NCBI RefSeq assembly: GCF_013267195.1
Contig: NZ_CP053941.1
Location: forward strand, 186,001 to 250,000
Reading direction: 5' to 3'
Length of the DNA stretch: 64,000 nucleotides
Source: Halorubrum salinarum
Lineage (GTDB): Archaea > Halobacteriota > Halobacteria > Halobacteriales > Haloferacaceae
Made by a program: the position numbers and the translations under genes
Part shown: one piece after another, positions 7,940 through 16,890 of the stretch
How positions within the stretch are numbered: the stretch's first letter is position 1
Layout: every line of letters begins with the position of its first letter
The notes under the pieces: model-generated
The model's database searches: none
What the model was told of the DNA's origin: nothing
Seen by the model: the letters and a program-made list of their open reading frames with translations, nothing else

Positions 7940-8419
7940 ATGTCCGAACGCACTCGTCGGCGGCCCTGGCTCGCCGCACTGCTCGCGCTCGTCGTCTCGG
8001 GACTGGGTCACGCGTACCTCCGCCGGTGGGCCCGCGGGCTCGGATGGTACCTGGCGGTCGCCGCGGCGGTGTTCGTGTTCGTCCCGGAGTCCGCGATCTC
8101 GGGCGCGCTCGCGGGCGACCCGCCGGCGGTCTCGGAGGTCGCGCCCGCCGCCGCGGTCGTGGTCGCCAGCGTGGTCGACGCGTACGTCGTGGCGGTCCGC
8201 CACAACCGGGGGTCAGAGCGGTACCGCGACCGCGGACGAGCGACGGACTCGCCGGCCGCGGTACCCGGTCCCGACGGCGCGTCCGCGGAGGTGGCGGGCG
8301 GGGAGTCGGAATCGGAGTCAGGGGAGACGATCCGCTGTCCCGAGTGCGGGAGGGAGACCGACCCGACGTTCGACTTCTGTCAGTGGTGCGCCGAACCGGT
8401 CGGTGAGGGCGACGCGTGA
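7940..8419 (+). CDS. Membrane protein with C-terminal zinc ribbon
   Basis: 159 aa. The N-terminal half has hydrophobic segments near residues 10-24, 34-53 and 66-84. An acidic Ser/Glu-rich linker leads to a C-terminal zinc ribbon with CPECG and CQWCAEPVG. This layout (short membrane part plus zinc ribbon) is common in haloarchaea and of unknown function. It may share a promoter region with the divergent 47-residue membrane protein. Confidence 0.8.
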   Translation: MSERTRRRPWLAALLALVVSGLGHAYLRRWARGLGWYLAVAAAVFVFVPESAISGALAGDPPAVSEVAPAAAVVVASVVDAYVVAVRHNRGSERYRDRGRATDSPAAVPGPDGASAEVAGGESESESGETIRCPECGRETDPTFDFCQWCAEPVGEGDA

Positions 8420-8447
8420 CGGCGAAAAAACGGGGCCGCGAACCGGC

Positions 8448-10946
8448 TCAGAAGAGGTAGAACAGCGGGAAGACGAACACCCAGACGATGTCCACGAAGT
8501 GCCAGTAGAGGCCGAAGTACTCGATCGGCCGCTCGTCGTCGAGGTAGTGACCCTGGTACGCCCTGACGAACAGGAAGATGGCGATCACTAACCCGAGCAG
8601 CACGTGGATCCCGTGGAGCCCGGTCGTGACGTAGTAGATCGACGCCTGGATCGGGTCGCCGTGGGCGTTCGCGGAGATGGTCACGCCCTTGTCGAAGACC
8701 TCGTGGTTCCACTCCCACATCTTGATCGCCATGAAGACGAACCCGAGCAGGATGGTCGACCCCAGCGACGCCAGCAGACCCTGCCGGCTCTTCCGGCGGG
8801 CCGCGACCAGCGCGAGGATCACGGTGAACGAGGACGTGAGCAGCACGAAGGTGTTGATCAGTCCGGGTAACGGGTCGGTCAGCGGCTCCCACGTCATCCA
8901 GCCCGCGTTGTAGCGGACGAAGATGGCCGCCGAGAGGAACGCACCGAAGACGATCACGTCGGAGGCCAGGAAGAACCACATCCCCAGCTTCACCTTCTCG
9001 ACGCCGTTGAACGGCCAGCGTTCGGCGAACTCGGACGGCGGGGCGTAGAAGTCTTCGAGTCCCCACTTCACGCCGGTGTAGAGGAGGCCGACCATGCCGA
9101 CCACGATGGCGATCGGGTACATCGCGTTGGAGATGACGACGTTGCTCTGCATCGCCGTCTCGCCCAGCTCGACGGTGACCGCGTCCGCGAACCCGGAGAA
9201 GCCGAACAGCGTGACGCCGAGCGCGACGGAGAGCGCGAACGGCCAGATGCTGGCGTGGCTCGGGTGTTTGTCCCAGTACGGGTACTCGGAGATGTGCGCC
9301 GAGTGGCTGTCGCCGCCGTCGGTGGCCACGTCGCCGTTGTCGTCGGTCTTCATCGCGGGGCCGCCGTCCGGCACGTAGTCCTTCACGAACTCCAGCTTCC
9401 CGGAGGCGTACGAGGGACGGTTGGGCCAGTTCTCGAGCGGCGGGGGCGAGGAGACCGCCCACTCAGCCGTCCGCGAGTAGTCCCACGGGTTGTCGCCGGC
9501 CGGCTCGCCGGAGACGTAGGACTTCGCGAAGTTGTAGAACATGATGAAGAACGAGAATCCGAGCACGAACGCGCCGATCGTCCCGAACTGGTGGTAGATC
9601 TGGAACTCGGGGTTGTACTCGAACACCCGGCGGGGAGTCTCCCAGCCGAGGAACATCGAGAAGTAGACGGCGTTGAACCCGATGAAGAAGATCACGAAGT
9701 GGAGCTTGCCGAGGAACTCGTCGTACATCTTCCCCGTGATCTTCGGGAACCAGTAGTAGGCCCCGCCGAACAACGCCGTCGCCCCGCCGAACATCACGTA
9801 GTGGAAGTGCGCGACCACCCAGTAGGTGCCGCGGAACTCGTAGTCGAGCACGATGGCGCCGAGGAAGACGCCCGTGATCCCGCCGAGGATGAACAGCAGG
9901 AGCGCGCCGAACGCGAACAGGAACGGCGTCGTGAACTGGATCCGCCCCTTGATCAGCGTGTAGATCAGCGCGAAGACGACCAGGTCGAACGGCAGCGAGA
10001 TGCCGATGGTGGTCGCCATCATCAGCGTCTTGATCTCCAGGTTGATCGTCGTCAGGAACATGTGGTGCATCCACACGAGGAACGACTGGACGGAGATCAG
10101 ACAGATGGAGATGATCACCCACTTCCGACCGACGAGGCGGCGCCCGGAGAACGTCTGGAACAGCTCCAGCATCACGCCGAGCGCCGGGAAGAAGACGATG
10201 TACACCTCCGGGTGACCGAAGAACCAGAACAGGTGCCCCCACAGCAGGGACCCGCCTTCGGTCGCCGAGAAGTAAACGCTACCGAGGACGCGGTCGGCCG
10301 CGAGGATGAGGCCCACCGCGAGCAGCGCGGCGAATGCGAACAGCATCATCCAGACGGTCGCGAGCATCGACCAGGTGAACATCGGCATGTCCATGATCCC
10401 CATCCCCTCGGCCCGGGAGTGGTGGATGGACGTGAGGAAGTTCACCGTCGACGCCGTGGTGCCGGTGACGAACATCGCGAGCGCGAGCACCGCACCGGTC
10501 GAACCGATGCTCGGCGTGTACATCGGCACGTTGAGCGGGGCGTAAATCGTCCAGCCCGCCGACAGCGTGCCGCCCTGGAAGAAGCTGATCGCGAGCAGGA
10601 GGCCCGAGCCTAGGTACAGCCAGTACGAGAGGGCGTTGAGCCGCGGGAACGCGAGGTCGTCCGCGCCGATCTGGAGCGGCACGAAGTAGTTCGCGAACCC
10701 GAACGCGAACGGCGAGAGGAACCAGAACACCATTATCAGCCCGTGCGCGGTGACGGCCTCGTTGTACGCCAGCCCGGAGAGGATCTGGCTCGTCGGGTCC
10801 CACAGCTGGAGGCGGATGAGCAGCGCCATCACGCCGCCGAACAGCAGGAAGAACAGCGCGGTGATCGTGTACAAGATTCCGATGTCCTTGTGGTTGGTCG
10901 TCACGAACCAGCGCTTGACGGAGGTCGTCGGCGGGAGTTCGCTCAT
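8448..10946 (-). CDS. coxAC: Cytochrome c oxidase subunits I and III, fused
   Basis: 832 aa, a natural fusion of the catalytic subunit I (about 1-560) and subunit III (about 590-832). It reduces oxygen to water and pumps protons in the cytoplasmic membrane. Visible ligands are His68 (AHGLIM) and His382 (AHFHYVMFG) for low-spin heme, His380 for the high-spin heme, and His245, His294 and His295 for CuB. Tyr249 (GHPEVY) is the Tyr cross-linked to a CuB His in type-A oxidases. The subunit III part carries the seven-helix pattern with WEWNHEVFD and YWHFVDIVWVFVFP. It overlaps coxB by 4 bases (ATGA), so the two are translationally coupled. Confidence 0.97.
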   Translation of the reverse strand: MSELPPTTSVKRWFVTTNHKDIGILYTITALFFLLFGGVMALLIRLQLWDPTSQILSGLAYNEAVTAHGLIMVFWFLSPFAFGFANYFVPLQIGADDLAFPRLNALSYWLYLGSGLLLAISFFQGGTLSAGWTIYAPLNVPMYTPSIGSTGAVLALAMFVTGTTASTVNFLTSIHHSRAEGMGIMDMPMFTWSMLATVWMMLFAFAALLAVGLILAADRVLGSVYFSATEGGSLLWGHLFWFFGHPEVYIVFFPALGVMLELFQTFSGRRLVGRKWVIISICLISVQSFLVWMHHMFLTTINLEIKTLMMATTIGISLPFDLVVFALIYTLIKGRIQFTTPFLFAFGALLLFILGGITGVFLGAIVLDYEFRGTYWVVAHFHYVMFGGATALFGGAYYWFPKITGKMYDEFLGKLHFVIFFIGFNAVYFSMFLGWETPRRVFEYNPEFQIYHQFGTIGAFVLGFSFFIMFYNFAKSYVSGEPAGDNPWDYSRTAEWAVSSPPPLENWPNRPSYASGKLEFVKDYVPDGGPAMKTDDNGDVATDGGDSHSAHISEYPYWDKHPSHASIWPFALSVALGVTLFGFSGFADAVTVELGETAMQSNVVISNAMYPIAIVVGMVGLLYTGVKWGLEDFYAPPSEFAERWPFNGVEKVKLGMWFFLASDVIVFGAFLSAAIFVRYNAGWMTWEPLTDPLPGLINTFVLLTSSFTVILALVAARRKSRQGLLASLGSTILLGFVFMAIKMWEWNHEVFDKGVTISANAHGDPIQASIYYVTTGLHGIHVLLGLVIAIFLFVRAYQGHYLDDERPIEYFGLYWHFVDIVWVFVFPLFYLF

Positions 10947-11719
10947 GCGCCCACCCCGCTGGCCGCGGCGAAGCCGGCGCCGGAGGCCCCGATGCTGGCG
11001 CTCTCGGAGCTGTTACCGGTGCCCGCGTACCACTCCTCCCACTCGTCTTGCGGCAGGACCGTGATCTGGCTCTTCATCTGGGAGTGACCCGGACCGCACA
11101 GCTCGAAGCACTCGACGCGGTAGGTCGCCTCCCCGCCTTGCGCCTCGACGTCCTCGGAGCTCACAGCGAACCACGTCTCGCTGTAGTCCCCGGGGATGGC
11201 GTCGGACTTTATCCGTAAGTCCGACGAGCCGAAGTTGTGCCACACGTCCCTCGACGTGATGTTGAGGTCGATCCGCTGGTCGGCCGGCACGATCAGCTCA
11301 CCCCGTTCGGTGTGCCCGTTGGGGTACTCGTAGGCCCAGCCGTACTGGTACCCCTCGACCATGATCTCGATGTCTCCCTCGTCGCCGGTGTCCGGTCCCT
11401 GCTCGACGTAGAGGAGGAGCCCGTACGCGTACACGACGAGGCTGATGACCACGATCGCGCTCAACCCGAACGAGAGGAAGAGCTTCTTGGCTTTCGGACC
11501 GCCCTGTCCCGTGGGGAGCTCGCCGACGACCGGCGCGTCGAACTCCTCGTCCGACCGGTTCCCGTCGTCGCGGTACTTGTACACGTTCCACAGCGTGTAC
11601 GACACGACGATGGTTCCGACGAGGGTGCCGAGCGCGAGGAAGACGAAGAAGATCTCGTCGAAGACCTCCGCCTGTGCGCGCCAGTCGCCCCCTTGTTGTA
11701 GGATAACTGGATCTATCAT
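10943..11719 (-). CDS. coxB: Cytochrome c oxidase subunit II (CuA)
   Basis: 258 aa. Two membrane helices (about 22-44 and 83-105) anchor a C-terminal cupredoxin domain on the outer face. The complete CuA site is present: His161, Cys204, Glu206, Cys208, His212 and Met215 in the CFELCGPGHSQM motif. It accepts electrons, presumably from halocyanin since haloarchaea use blue copper carriers, and passes them to heme in subunit I. It is first in a two-gene operon with coxAC. An inverted repeat lies in its promoter at 11737-11760. Confidence 0.97.
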   Translation of the reverse strand: MIDPVILQQGGDWRAQAEVFDEIFFVFLALGTLVGTIVVSYTLWNVYKYRDDGNRSDEEFDAPVVGELPTGQGGPKAKKLFLSFGLSAIVVISLVVYAYGLLLYVEQGPDTGDEGDIEIMVEGYQYGWAYEYPNGHTERGELIVPADQRIDLNITSRDVWHNFGSSDLRIKSDAIPGDYSETWFAVSSEDVEAQGGEATYRVECFELCGPGHSQMKSQITVLPQDEWEEWYAGTGNSSESASIGASGAGFAAASGVGA

Positions 11720-11736
11720 GTTCGTCTGTCTGCTCT

Positions 11737-11760
11737 TGTACCACCCTTAGCGATGGTACA
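11737..11760. promoter_or_regulatory. Inverted repeat TGTACCA-N10-TGGTACA in the coxB promoter
   Basis: Perfect 7-base arms (11737-11743 and 11754-11760) with a 10-base spacer, centred about 30 bases upstream of the coxB ATG on the minus strand. A TATA-like GATAAGTG partly overlaps the distal arm. The arms are offset by 17 bases, a little over one and a half turns. A dimeric regulator is the simplest explanation; none is identifiable here. Confidence 0.5.
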
Positions 11761-11946
11761 CTTATCTCTTGTGTAGCGGGGCGGGCCATCGGGGGTGGAC
11801 CCACCCGTTTCGCCCCCCGAGTGCGACCCCGCCGGCCGGTCGATCGACGCCGCGGTCGAGGGGACCGATCGGTGCGGAGACCCCGCGTCGAAGGCGCGTC
11901 GAAGGGTATTTGTACGCGCGAACGGAGCCCCTAACAACGGAAATCC

Positions 11947-12402
11947 ATGACATCACTCACCCTCTTGAGTACGGGGCTGATGGGCCTCCTCGTCGTCGCC
12001 ACGTTCGTCGCGGTCGCCGAAATCGGGGCGAAGCGAGTCGCTCCCGGCCGCGACGAGACGGGCGGACGCTACGAGGCCGTCGTCGACACGCTCGGCGACG
12101 TGGTCCGGACGCCGGTCGTGTGGGCGGTCTCGTTCGTCGGCATCACGGTCCTCGTCGGCGGGAGCATCCTCCTCGGCGTCGGGAGCTTCGGGATCCCCGA
12201 GGGGCTCGCCGGGACGCTGGTGAACGTCGCCTTCCTGGCCGTCGGGCTGCTGCTCGTCGGCTTCGTCTTCCTCGGCGCCTACTTCGCGACGCGGAGCCGC
12301 GGACTCGGGAACGCGCACGGCGTCGCCGCGGGCACCCTGGCGACCGGCGCCGCGTTCCTCGTCCTCGTCACGGTCCAGCTGGTCGTCGGCGTGGTCGGCT
12401 GA
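11947..12402 (+). CDS. Four-helix membrane protein next to the cox operon
   Basis: 151 aa with hydrophobic segments near residues 4-24, 57-79, 88-112 and 124-150, short loops and no recognisable motif. It is divergent from coxB across 227 bases, with a TATA-like GTATTTG about 35 bases before the ATG. The position suggests a link with oxidase assembly or regulation, but nothing in the protein itself shows that. Confidence 0.75.
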   Translation: MTSLTLLSTGLMGLLVVATFVAVAEIGAKRVAPGRDETGGRYEAVVDTLGDVVRTPVVWAVSFVGITVLVGGSILLGVGSFGIPEGLAGTLVNVAFLAVGLLLVGFVFLGAYFATRSRGLGNAHGVAAGTLATGAAFLVLVTVQLVVGVVG

Positions 12403-12455
12403 CTCGGTCTCCTTCTGTCTCTGCCGTCCGGTCGAAAGTCGCTCGGTGCGGGGCG

Positions 12456-14948
12456 TCAGCGCTCGGCGCCGGCGCCGCGGAGCCCGTCGTCGAGCCCGAG
12501 GCCGACGAGCGAGCCGTACCGGTCCCACACGACGACGAGCGAGGGGACGAGCAGGATCGAGCAGAGGTAGGCGTAGAACACGCCGAGCGCGAGCAGGACG
12601 CCGAAGTCGCGCAGGAGGGGGATGACCGCGAGCCACAGCACCCCGAGCCCGGAGACCGTGGTGAGCATGCTGCCGGTGAGCGCGCCGCCCGTCCCCGCGA
12701 TGGTGACGTCGAGCGCCTCGTCTATCGGCAGGCCCGCCTTGTACTCGTCGACGAACCGGTGGACGAAGTGGACGGTGTAGTCGACGCCGAGCCCGATGGA
12801 GACGGAGAGGATCGGCGCGTTGATCGGCGTCAGCGGGATGTCGAACAGCCGCATCGACCCGACGAGCAGGCCGACCGTGACGAGCACCGGAACCAGGTTG
12901 AGGAGGCCGTAGACCGCCTTCCCTTCGAGGTAGGCGTACGAGAGCGCCAAGAACAGTGCCGTGAGCCCGAAGGCGGCGAACAGGCTGCGGATCGCCGACT
13001 CCGTCAGCAGGTCGATCACCGCCTCGTTGACCACGAGGGAGCCGGTCGGCACCGCGTCGAGCGGCGTGCGCTCGGCGAGCTCGCGCACGTCGGCGACCGC
13101 CTCGGAGTTGTCGACGCCGGGTCGGATCGTGTAGTCGATCCGCGCGCTGCCGCGGTCGGCGGCGACGTACCCGCGTGCTCGGCCGTCCGCGGAGGAGTCG
13201 AGGAGCGCGTCGTACACCTCGTCGACGTTGCGATCGGGCACGCCGTTGCCGAGGCGGTCGTTGCGCTCGACGAGCGCCGCGAACTCGGGGTCGCGCGACG
13301 CCCGGTCCTCGATCACGGTGACGACGCTCGTCGCCTGCGCGCGGCGCTCGTCGGTCGTCGCGAAGGTGTCCGGGGGGTTCCGCGTCGTGCGGTGGATCAG
13401 CTCCAGGGAGTCGTCGTCCCTGACCGACTGGTCGATGTACAGCGTCACCGACCCCACGAAGTCCTGCTCGAACTCCTCCTCGAAGAGGGTCAACACGTCG
13501 AGGAACGTGTACTCCGTCGGCGCGAACGGCTCCGGGAGGTCGGCGTACGTCTCAAGCCGGTCCTGGTCGGGGAAGAACGCCTCCTCGGAGAACTCCGTGT
13601 TCACGCCGGTCCCGTAGGCGCCGCCGACCGCGCCGCCGACGAGCAGGAGCGCGACGACCGCGACCGGGGCGATCCGCGAGAGGTCGACGCCGACGTGGAG
13701 GACGCGCGCGAGCCGCGAGCCGCCGGCGCCGAGGGCGCTCGTCCCGAACGTCGGGACCGGGAACCGCTCGCGCAGCCGGTCGACGAGCACCTTCGCCGCG
13801 GGGAGGAAGACGCCGAAGATGATCAGCGTGAACGTGATCCCCGCGGCCGCGACGATCCCGAAGTCGCGGTTCGGGTCGAACGGGCTCACGACGTTGGAGA
13901 CGAGCCCGAACACCGTGGTGATCGTCACCAGCAGGAAGGCGATGAGCAGCTGGTCGGTGGTGGTCCGCATCGACGCCTCGATGCCGGTCCCGGTCGCCCG
14001 CTCCTCGCGGTAGCGGTTGACGATGTGGATCCCGAAGTCGATCCCGACCGCGAGCAGCAGCGGGAACACCGTCACGAGCGAGTCCGAGAACGGGATCCCG
14101 GCGTACCCCATGAAGCCGAACGTCCAGAGGAGCGACAGGAGCAGCGCGGCGATCCCGATCGCCATGTCGAACGGGTCGCGGTACGAGAAGATCAGGAACC
14201 CGACGATCAGGATGAGCGCCGCCGGGAAGACGATGATCGCGGTGTCGGTCAACAGCGCCGTGATCTCCGACTGGAGGACGCCGTCCCCGAAGAGGATGAC
14301 GTTCTCGCCGGCCTCGTTGCCCGGGACCGAGTCGACGACCTCGACGCTGCGGGTCTGTAGCTCGGTCACGCGCGCCGTCGTCGCCGCGTCCGGCAGGTCG
14401 TAGGTGATCCCGACGATGGCCGTGTCGGCCGCCTGCGCGGTGGGGTTGTAGTCGACCGACACCTGGGCCGCGATCGCGCCCGTCGCGTCGGCGTCGGCGA
14501 TGGCCGTCCGCAGTTCGGCGGGCGTCGCCTCGGTCACGGCGTCGCGCCGCTCGGCGGCGGTCGAAGCGCTCGGGTCCAACTGCCGCGCGACCGCGTCCGC
14601 GTGGCTCGACGTCGACGCGACCCGGAGCGTCGAGCGCGACTCCAGCCGGTGTTGCGTCTCCAAGGTCCGCACGAGCGCGTCGCGGGAGAGGACGTTGTCG
14701 TCGGAGACGATCACCTGCGCCGACGTCGCGGAGCCGCCGATCGAGGTCTCGAACTCCTCGTCGATGTCGTCGAGCGCCCGCTGGGCGGGGATGTCCTGCG
14801 TGAACTGGTCCGCGCCCGCGCTGGTCTCGATGCCGGTCAGCCCGCCGGCGAAGCCGGCCGTCACGACGAGGAACACCGCGACGACCGCCAGCGGCCGCTG
14901 CGTGACGACGCGGTCGATCTCCTCGATCAGCCGGTCGGCCGCGGTCAC
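12456..14948 (-). CDS. RND superfamily transporter of the MMPL type
   Basis: 830 aa, built from two repeats, each with one N-terminal helix, a large extracytoplasmic domain and a bundle of about five helices. The RND signature is visible twice: GIDFGIHIVNRYREER in the first half and GLGVDYTVHFVHRF in the second. Such proteins move lipids or other hydrophobic cargo using the ion gradient. It lies 81 bases downstream of a COG1361 envelope protein on the same strand, and the pair is divergent from a TetR regulator, the usual layout of a regulated efflux or lipid-export system. The substrate is unknown. Confidence 0.9.
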   Translation of the reverse strand: MTAADRLIEEIDRVVTQRPLAVVAVFLVVTAGFAGGLTGIETSAGADQFTQDIPAQRALDDIDEEFETSIGGSATSAQVIVSDDNVLSRDALVRTLETQHRLESRSTLRVASTSSHADAVARQLDPSASTAAERRDAVTEATPAELRTAIADADATGAIAAQVSVDYNPTAQAADTAIVGITYDLPDAATTARVTELQTRSVEVVDSVPGNEAGENVILFGDGVLQSEITALLTDTAIIVFPAALILIVGFLIFSYRDPFDMAIGIAALLLSLLWTFGFMGYAGIPFSDSLVTVFPLLLAVGIDFGIHIVNRYREERATGTGIEASMRTTTDQLLIAFLLVTITTVFGLVSNVVSPFDPNRDFGIVAAAGITFTLIIFGVFLPAAKVLVDRLRERFPVPTFGTSALGAGGSRLARVLHVGVDLSRIAPVAVVALLLVGGAVGGAYGTGVNTEFSEEAFFPDQDRLETYADLPEPFAPTEYTFLDVLTLFEEEFEQDFVGSVTLYIDQSVRDDDSLELIHRTTRNPPDTFATTDERRAQATSVVTVIEDRASRDPEFAALVERNDRLGNGVPDRNVDEVYDALLDSSADGRARGYVAADRGSARIDYTIRPGVDNSEAVADVRELAERTPLDAVPTGSLVVNEAVIDLLTESAIRSLFAAFGLTALFLALSYAYLEGKAVYGLLNLVPVLVTVGLLVGSMRLFDIPLTPINAPILSVSIGLGVDYTVHFVHRFVDEYKAGLPIDEALDVTIAGTGGALTGSMLTTVSGLGVLWLAVIPLLRDFGVLLALGVFYAYLCSILLVPSLVVVWDRYGSLVGLGLDDGLRGAGAER

Positions 14949-15029
14949 CGGTGCCCCGCTGTCCCGCGGTCCGTCGTCGGGCGACCCCTCGGCGGGCGAC
15001 CCGGCGCGGTGGTGCGTCCGCTCATCCGA

Positions 15030-16724
15030 TCACCGTCGTCGGTACCAGACGGCGCCGCCGACCGCGGCGACGACGAGCAGGGCGGCGACGGCGACGAGGC
15101 CGAGCGGCGGCCCGCCGTCGTCGACCGATTCGGTCACGGTCACCGGGACCTGGGTGATGTCCGAGATGCGGTCGTTGCCGCGGGCGTCCTCGTAACGGAA
15201 GTCGAGCTCGACCGGGTGGTCCTCGACGCTCGCGCTCCCCGCGGCGGCCACCTCGAACCAGATCCGCGCGGACTCGCCGGGTTCGAGCTCGTCGACGAAC
15301 GCCTCGTCGTTGACGGCCGTCAGCGGGCTGTCGGCGTAGAGCCCGGCGTTGATCGACGAGAGGGTCTCCGGCCGCCGGTTCGTGATCGTGGCGTTGATCC
15401 GGCGGGTCTCGCCCGCCTGGACGGTCGCGTTCTCGACGGCCAGCTCGAACTCGGGCTGTCGCGGCGCGACCTCGACGCGCCGGGTCTGCTCGGCCGTGAG
15501 GGTCGCGTCGCCGCTCTCGTACTCAGTGGTGAACCGGAACTGTCGCGGCCCGGGGTCGGCGCTCCCGCTCACGTCCGCGTCGAAGGTGAACTCCGCCGAC
15601 TCGCCGGGCGGGATCCGCGGGAGCGCGTACCGGCTCTCGCCGAGGCTCACGCGGTTGCTCCCGGAGTCGGCGATCAGGACCGCGTTCTCGACGGTGCGCG
15701 GCCCCTCGTTCGTGATCGTGCCGGTGACCGTCCCGGAGTAGCCGACTTCGAGCGTGCCGGAGACGTCGTCCAGGGAGAACGACTGCTCGCGGAGCGGGAC
15801 GACCCCGGCGCGGGCGGGCGCCGCCGTCTCGTCGAGTCCGTTCGGGTCGCGGTAGTCGACGGTCGAGGAGAGCGCGTAGGCGCCGCCGGCGAACGACTGC
15901 CCGACCGAGGAGTCGAACGTCACCGTCCGGTTCTCGCCGGGCGCCCAGTCGCCGACGAACGACTGGCCGCCGCCCTGCCCGAGGGTGACGCCGGGCGCGG
16001 TCGTGCTCCCGGAGACGACCGCGTCGCGGGCGGTCTCGTCGCCGACGTTCGCCAGCGTGACGGTCACGTCGCCGCTCCCGCCGACCTGCGCGTCGGTGTC
16101 GGTCTCCAGCACCGCGAACCGCGCGCCGTCGTCGACGACGATGGTGACGTCGAAGTCGTCGATGCCGCGGCGGTCCTTGTGGTCGTTGAACTCGGGGATG
16201 ATCTCGAAGGTGTAGCGGTAGCGGAGGGTCGCCTCCACCTCGTACCGCCCGTCCGGCACGTCCTCGGGCACGGTCACGTCGAGCGGCACGGCGACCGGGC
16301 TCGCGGCGGTCGAGACATCGCCGACCGGGATCTCGCCGTCCTCGACGTCGATCGGGACGCCGCCGTCGTCGACCTCGACGGTGAGCCCGCGCGCGGTCGT
16401 CACCCGGGAGTCGAGCTGGTTGCCGATCTCCATCTCGCCGGTGTTGACGATGTCGAGCGTGACGGTGGACTCTGCGCCCGCAGGCACGGTTCGCTGCGAC
16501 GCGAAGACCTCCAGGACCGGCGACCCGCGGATCTGTCGCGCGGTCGGATCGCTCGTCTGCGCGACGACGCCGTCGGCCGTCGGGCCTCCGGACAGGGCGG
16601 CCGAGTCCGCTGGCGATCCGCCCGCGCTCGGCGCCGCGGCACCGGCGAGCGAGACCCCGACGAGGAGGGCGCTCACCGCGGCGACCGCGAGCGCGGCGGT
16701 GGCGAGTCGCGCCGGTCGGCTCAT
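15030..16724 (-). CDS. COG1361-type envelope protein with C-terminal membrane anchor
   Basis: 564 aa. A signal peptide (MSRPARLATAALAVAAVSALL) is followed by several immunoglobulin-like/CARDB repeats of the NxG-x-x-x-A kind (VTLDIVNTG, VTVTLANVG, TGTITNEG) and one C-terminal helix with a YRRR stop-transfer end. The ATG at 16724 is chosen because the signal peptide begins there; the in-frame ATG at 16853 lies inside the TetR palindrome and would add an Arg-rich segment. The protein probably faces outward and works with the downstream MMPL transporter, a pairing often seen in archaea. Confidence 0.85.
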   Translation of the reverse strand: MSRPARLATAALAVAAVSALLVGVSLAGAAAPSAGGSPADSAALSGGPTADGVVAQTSDPTARQIRGSPVLEVFASQRTVPAGAESTVTLDIVNTGEMEIGNQLDSRVTTARGLTVEVDDGGVPIDVEDGEIPVGDVSTAASPVAVPLDVTVPEDVPDGRYEVEATLRYRYTFEIIPEFNDHKDRRGIDDFDVTIVVDDGARFAVLETDTDAQVGGSGDVTVTLANVGDETARDAVVSGSTTAPGVTLGQGGGQSFVGDWAPGENRTVTFDSSVGQSFAGGAYALSSTVDYRDPNGLDETAAPARAGVVPLREQSFSLDDVSGTLEVGYSGTVTGTITNEGPRTVENAVLIADSGSNRVSLGESRYALPRIPPGESAEFTFDADVSGSADPGPRQFRFTTEYESGDATLTAEQTRRVEVAPRQPEFELAVENATVQAGETRRINATITNRRPETLSSINAGLYADSPLTAVNDEAFVDELEPGESARIWFEVAAAGSASVEDHPVELDFRYEDARGNDRISDITQVPVTVTESVDDGGPPLGLVAVAALLVVAAVGGAVWYRRR

Positions 16725-16804
16725 CGGTCCCCTCCGGCGGGACCGCGGGAGGATCTGGCCGCGCGGAGCGGCCGGTCGTACCGTGACGCGTCGGAACGAG
16801 TCAT
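16721..16804 (-). CDS. Putative 27-codon leader ORF upstream of the COG1361 gene
   Basis: Open frame MTRSDASRYDRPLRA... of 27 codons whose TGA overlaps the COG1361 start (ATGA at 16724-16721). Its own ATG overlaps the stop of a nine-codon frame, MSRASLGDV, at 16830-16801 (again ATGA). The product is Arg-rich and short, so a role in translational coupling is more likely than a functional peptide. It could also be chance in GC-rich DNA. Confidence 0.3.
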   Translation of the reverse strand: MTRSDASRYDRPLRAARSSRGPAGGDR

Positions 16805-16837
16805 ACGTCCCCGAGCGAGGCCCGCGACATAAGCGTG

Positions 16838-16857
16838 TTGAATGAACGTTCAATCAA
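16838..16857. promoter_or_regulatory. TetR-type operator, 20-base palindrome
   Basis: TTGAATGAACGTTCAATCAA is symmetric at every position except one pair. It lies between the minus-strand gene start region and a symmetric TATATA at 16864-16869 that could serve both divergent promoters. For the minus-strand export genes it falls between the TATA box and the expected start site, the position of a repressor site. For the TetR gene it lies on the upstream side of the TATA box. Confidence 0.8.
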
Positions 16858-16863
16858 GGGCTG

Positions 16864-16869
16864 TATATA
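16864..16869. promoter_or_regulatory. Symmetric TATA box between divergent tetR and export genes
   Basis: TATATA, palindromic and hence readable in either direction. It ends 22 bases before the TetR ATG at 16891, giving a leaderless transcript. On the minus strand it would start transcription near 16843, before two tiny ORFs and the COG1361 gene. Confidence 0.55.
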
Positions 16870-16890
16870 CCGGGGGCGAATACGTCGGGT

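Noticed and set aside
11769-14360. Long plus-strand open frame opposite the MMPL transporter
   Set aside because: Translation is Arg/Asp-rich low complexity and spans the coxB promoter; the transporter frame carries RND motifs.
14601-16832. Long plus-strand open frame opposite the COG1361 gene
   Set aside because: No protein features; the minus-strand frame has a signal peptide, repeats and membrane anchor.
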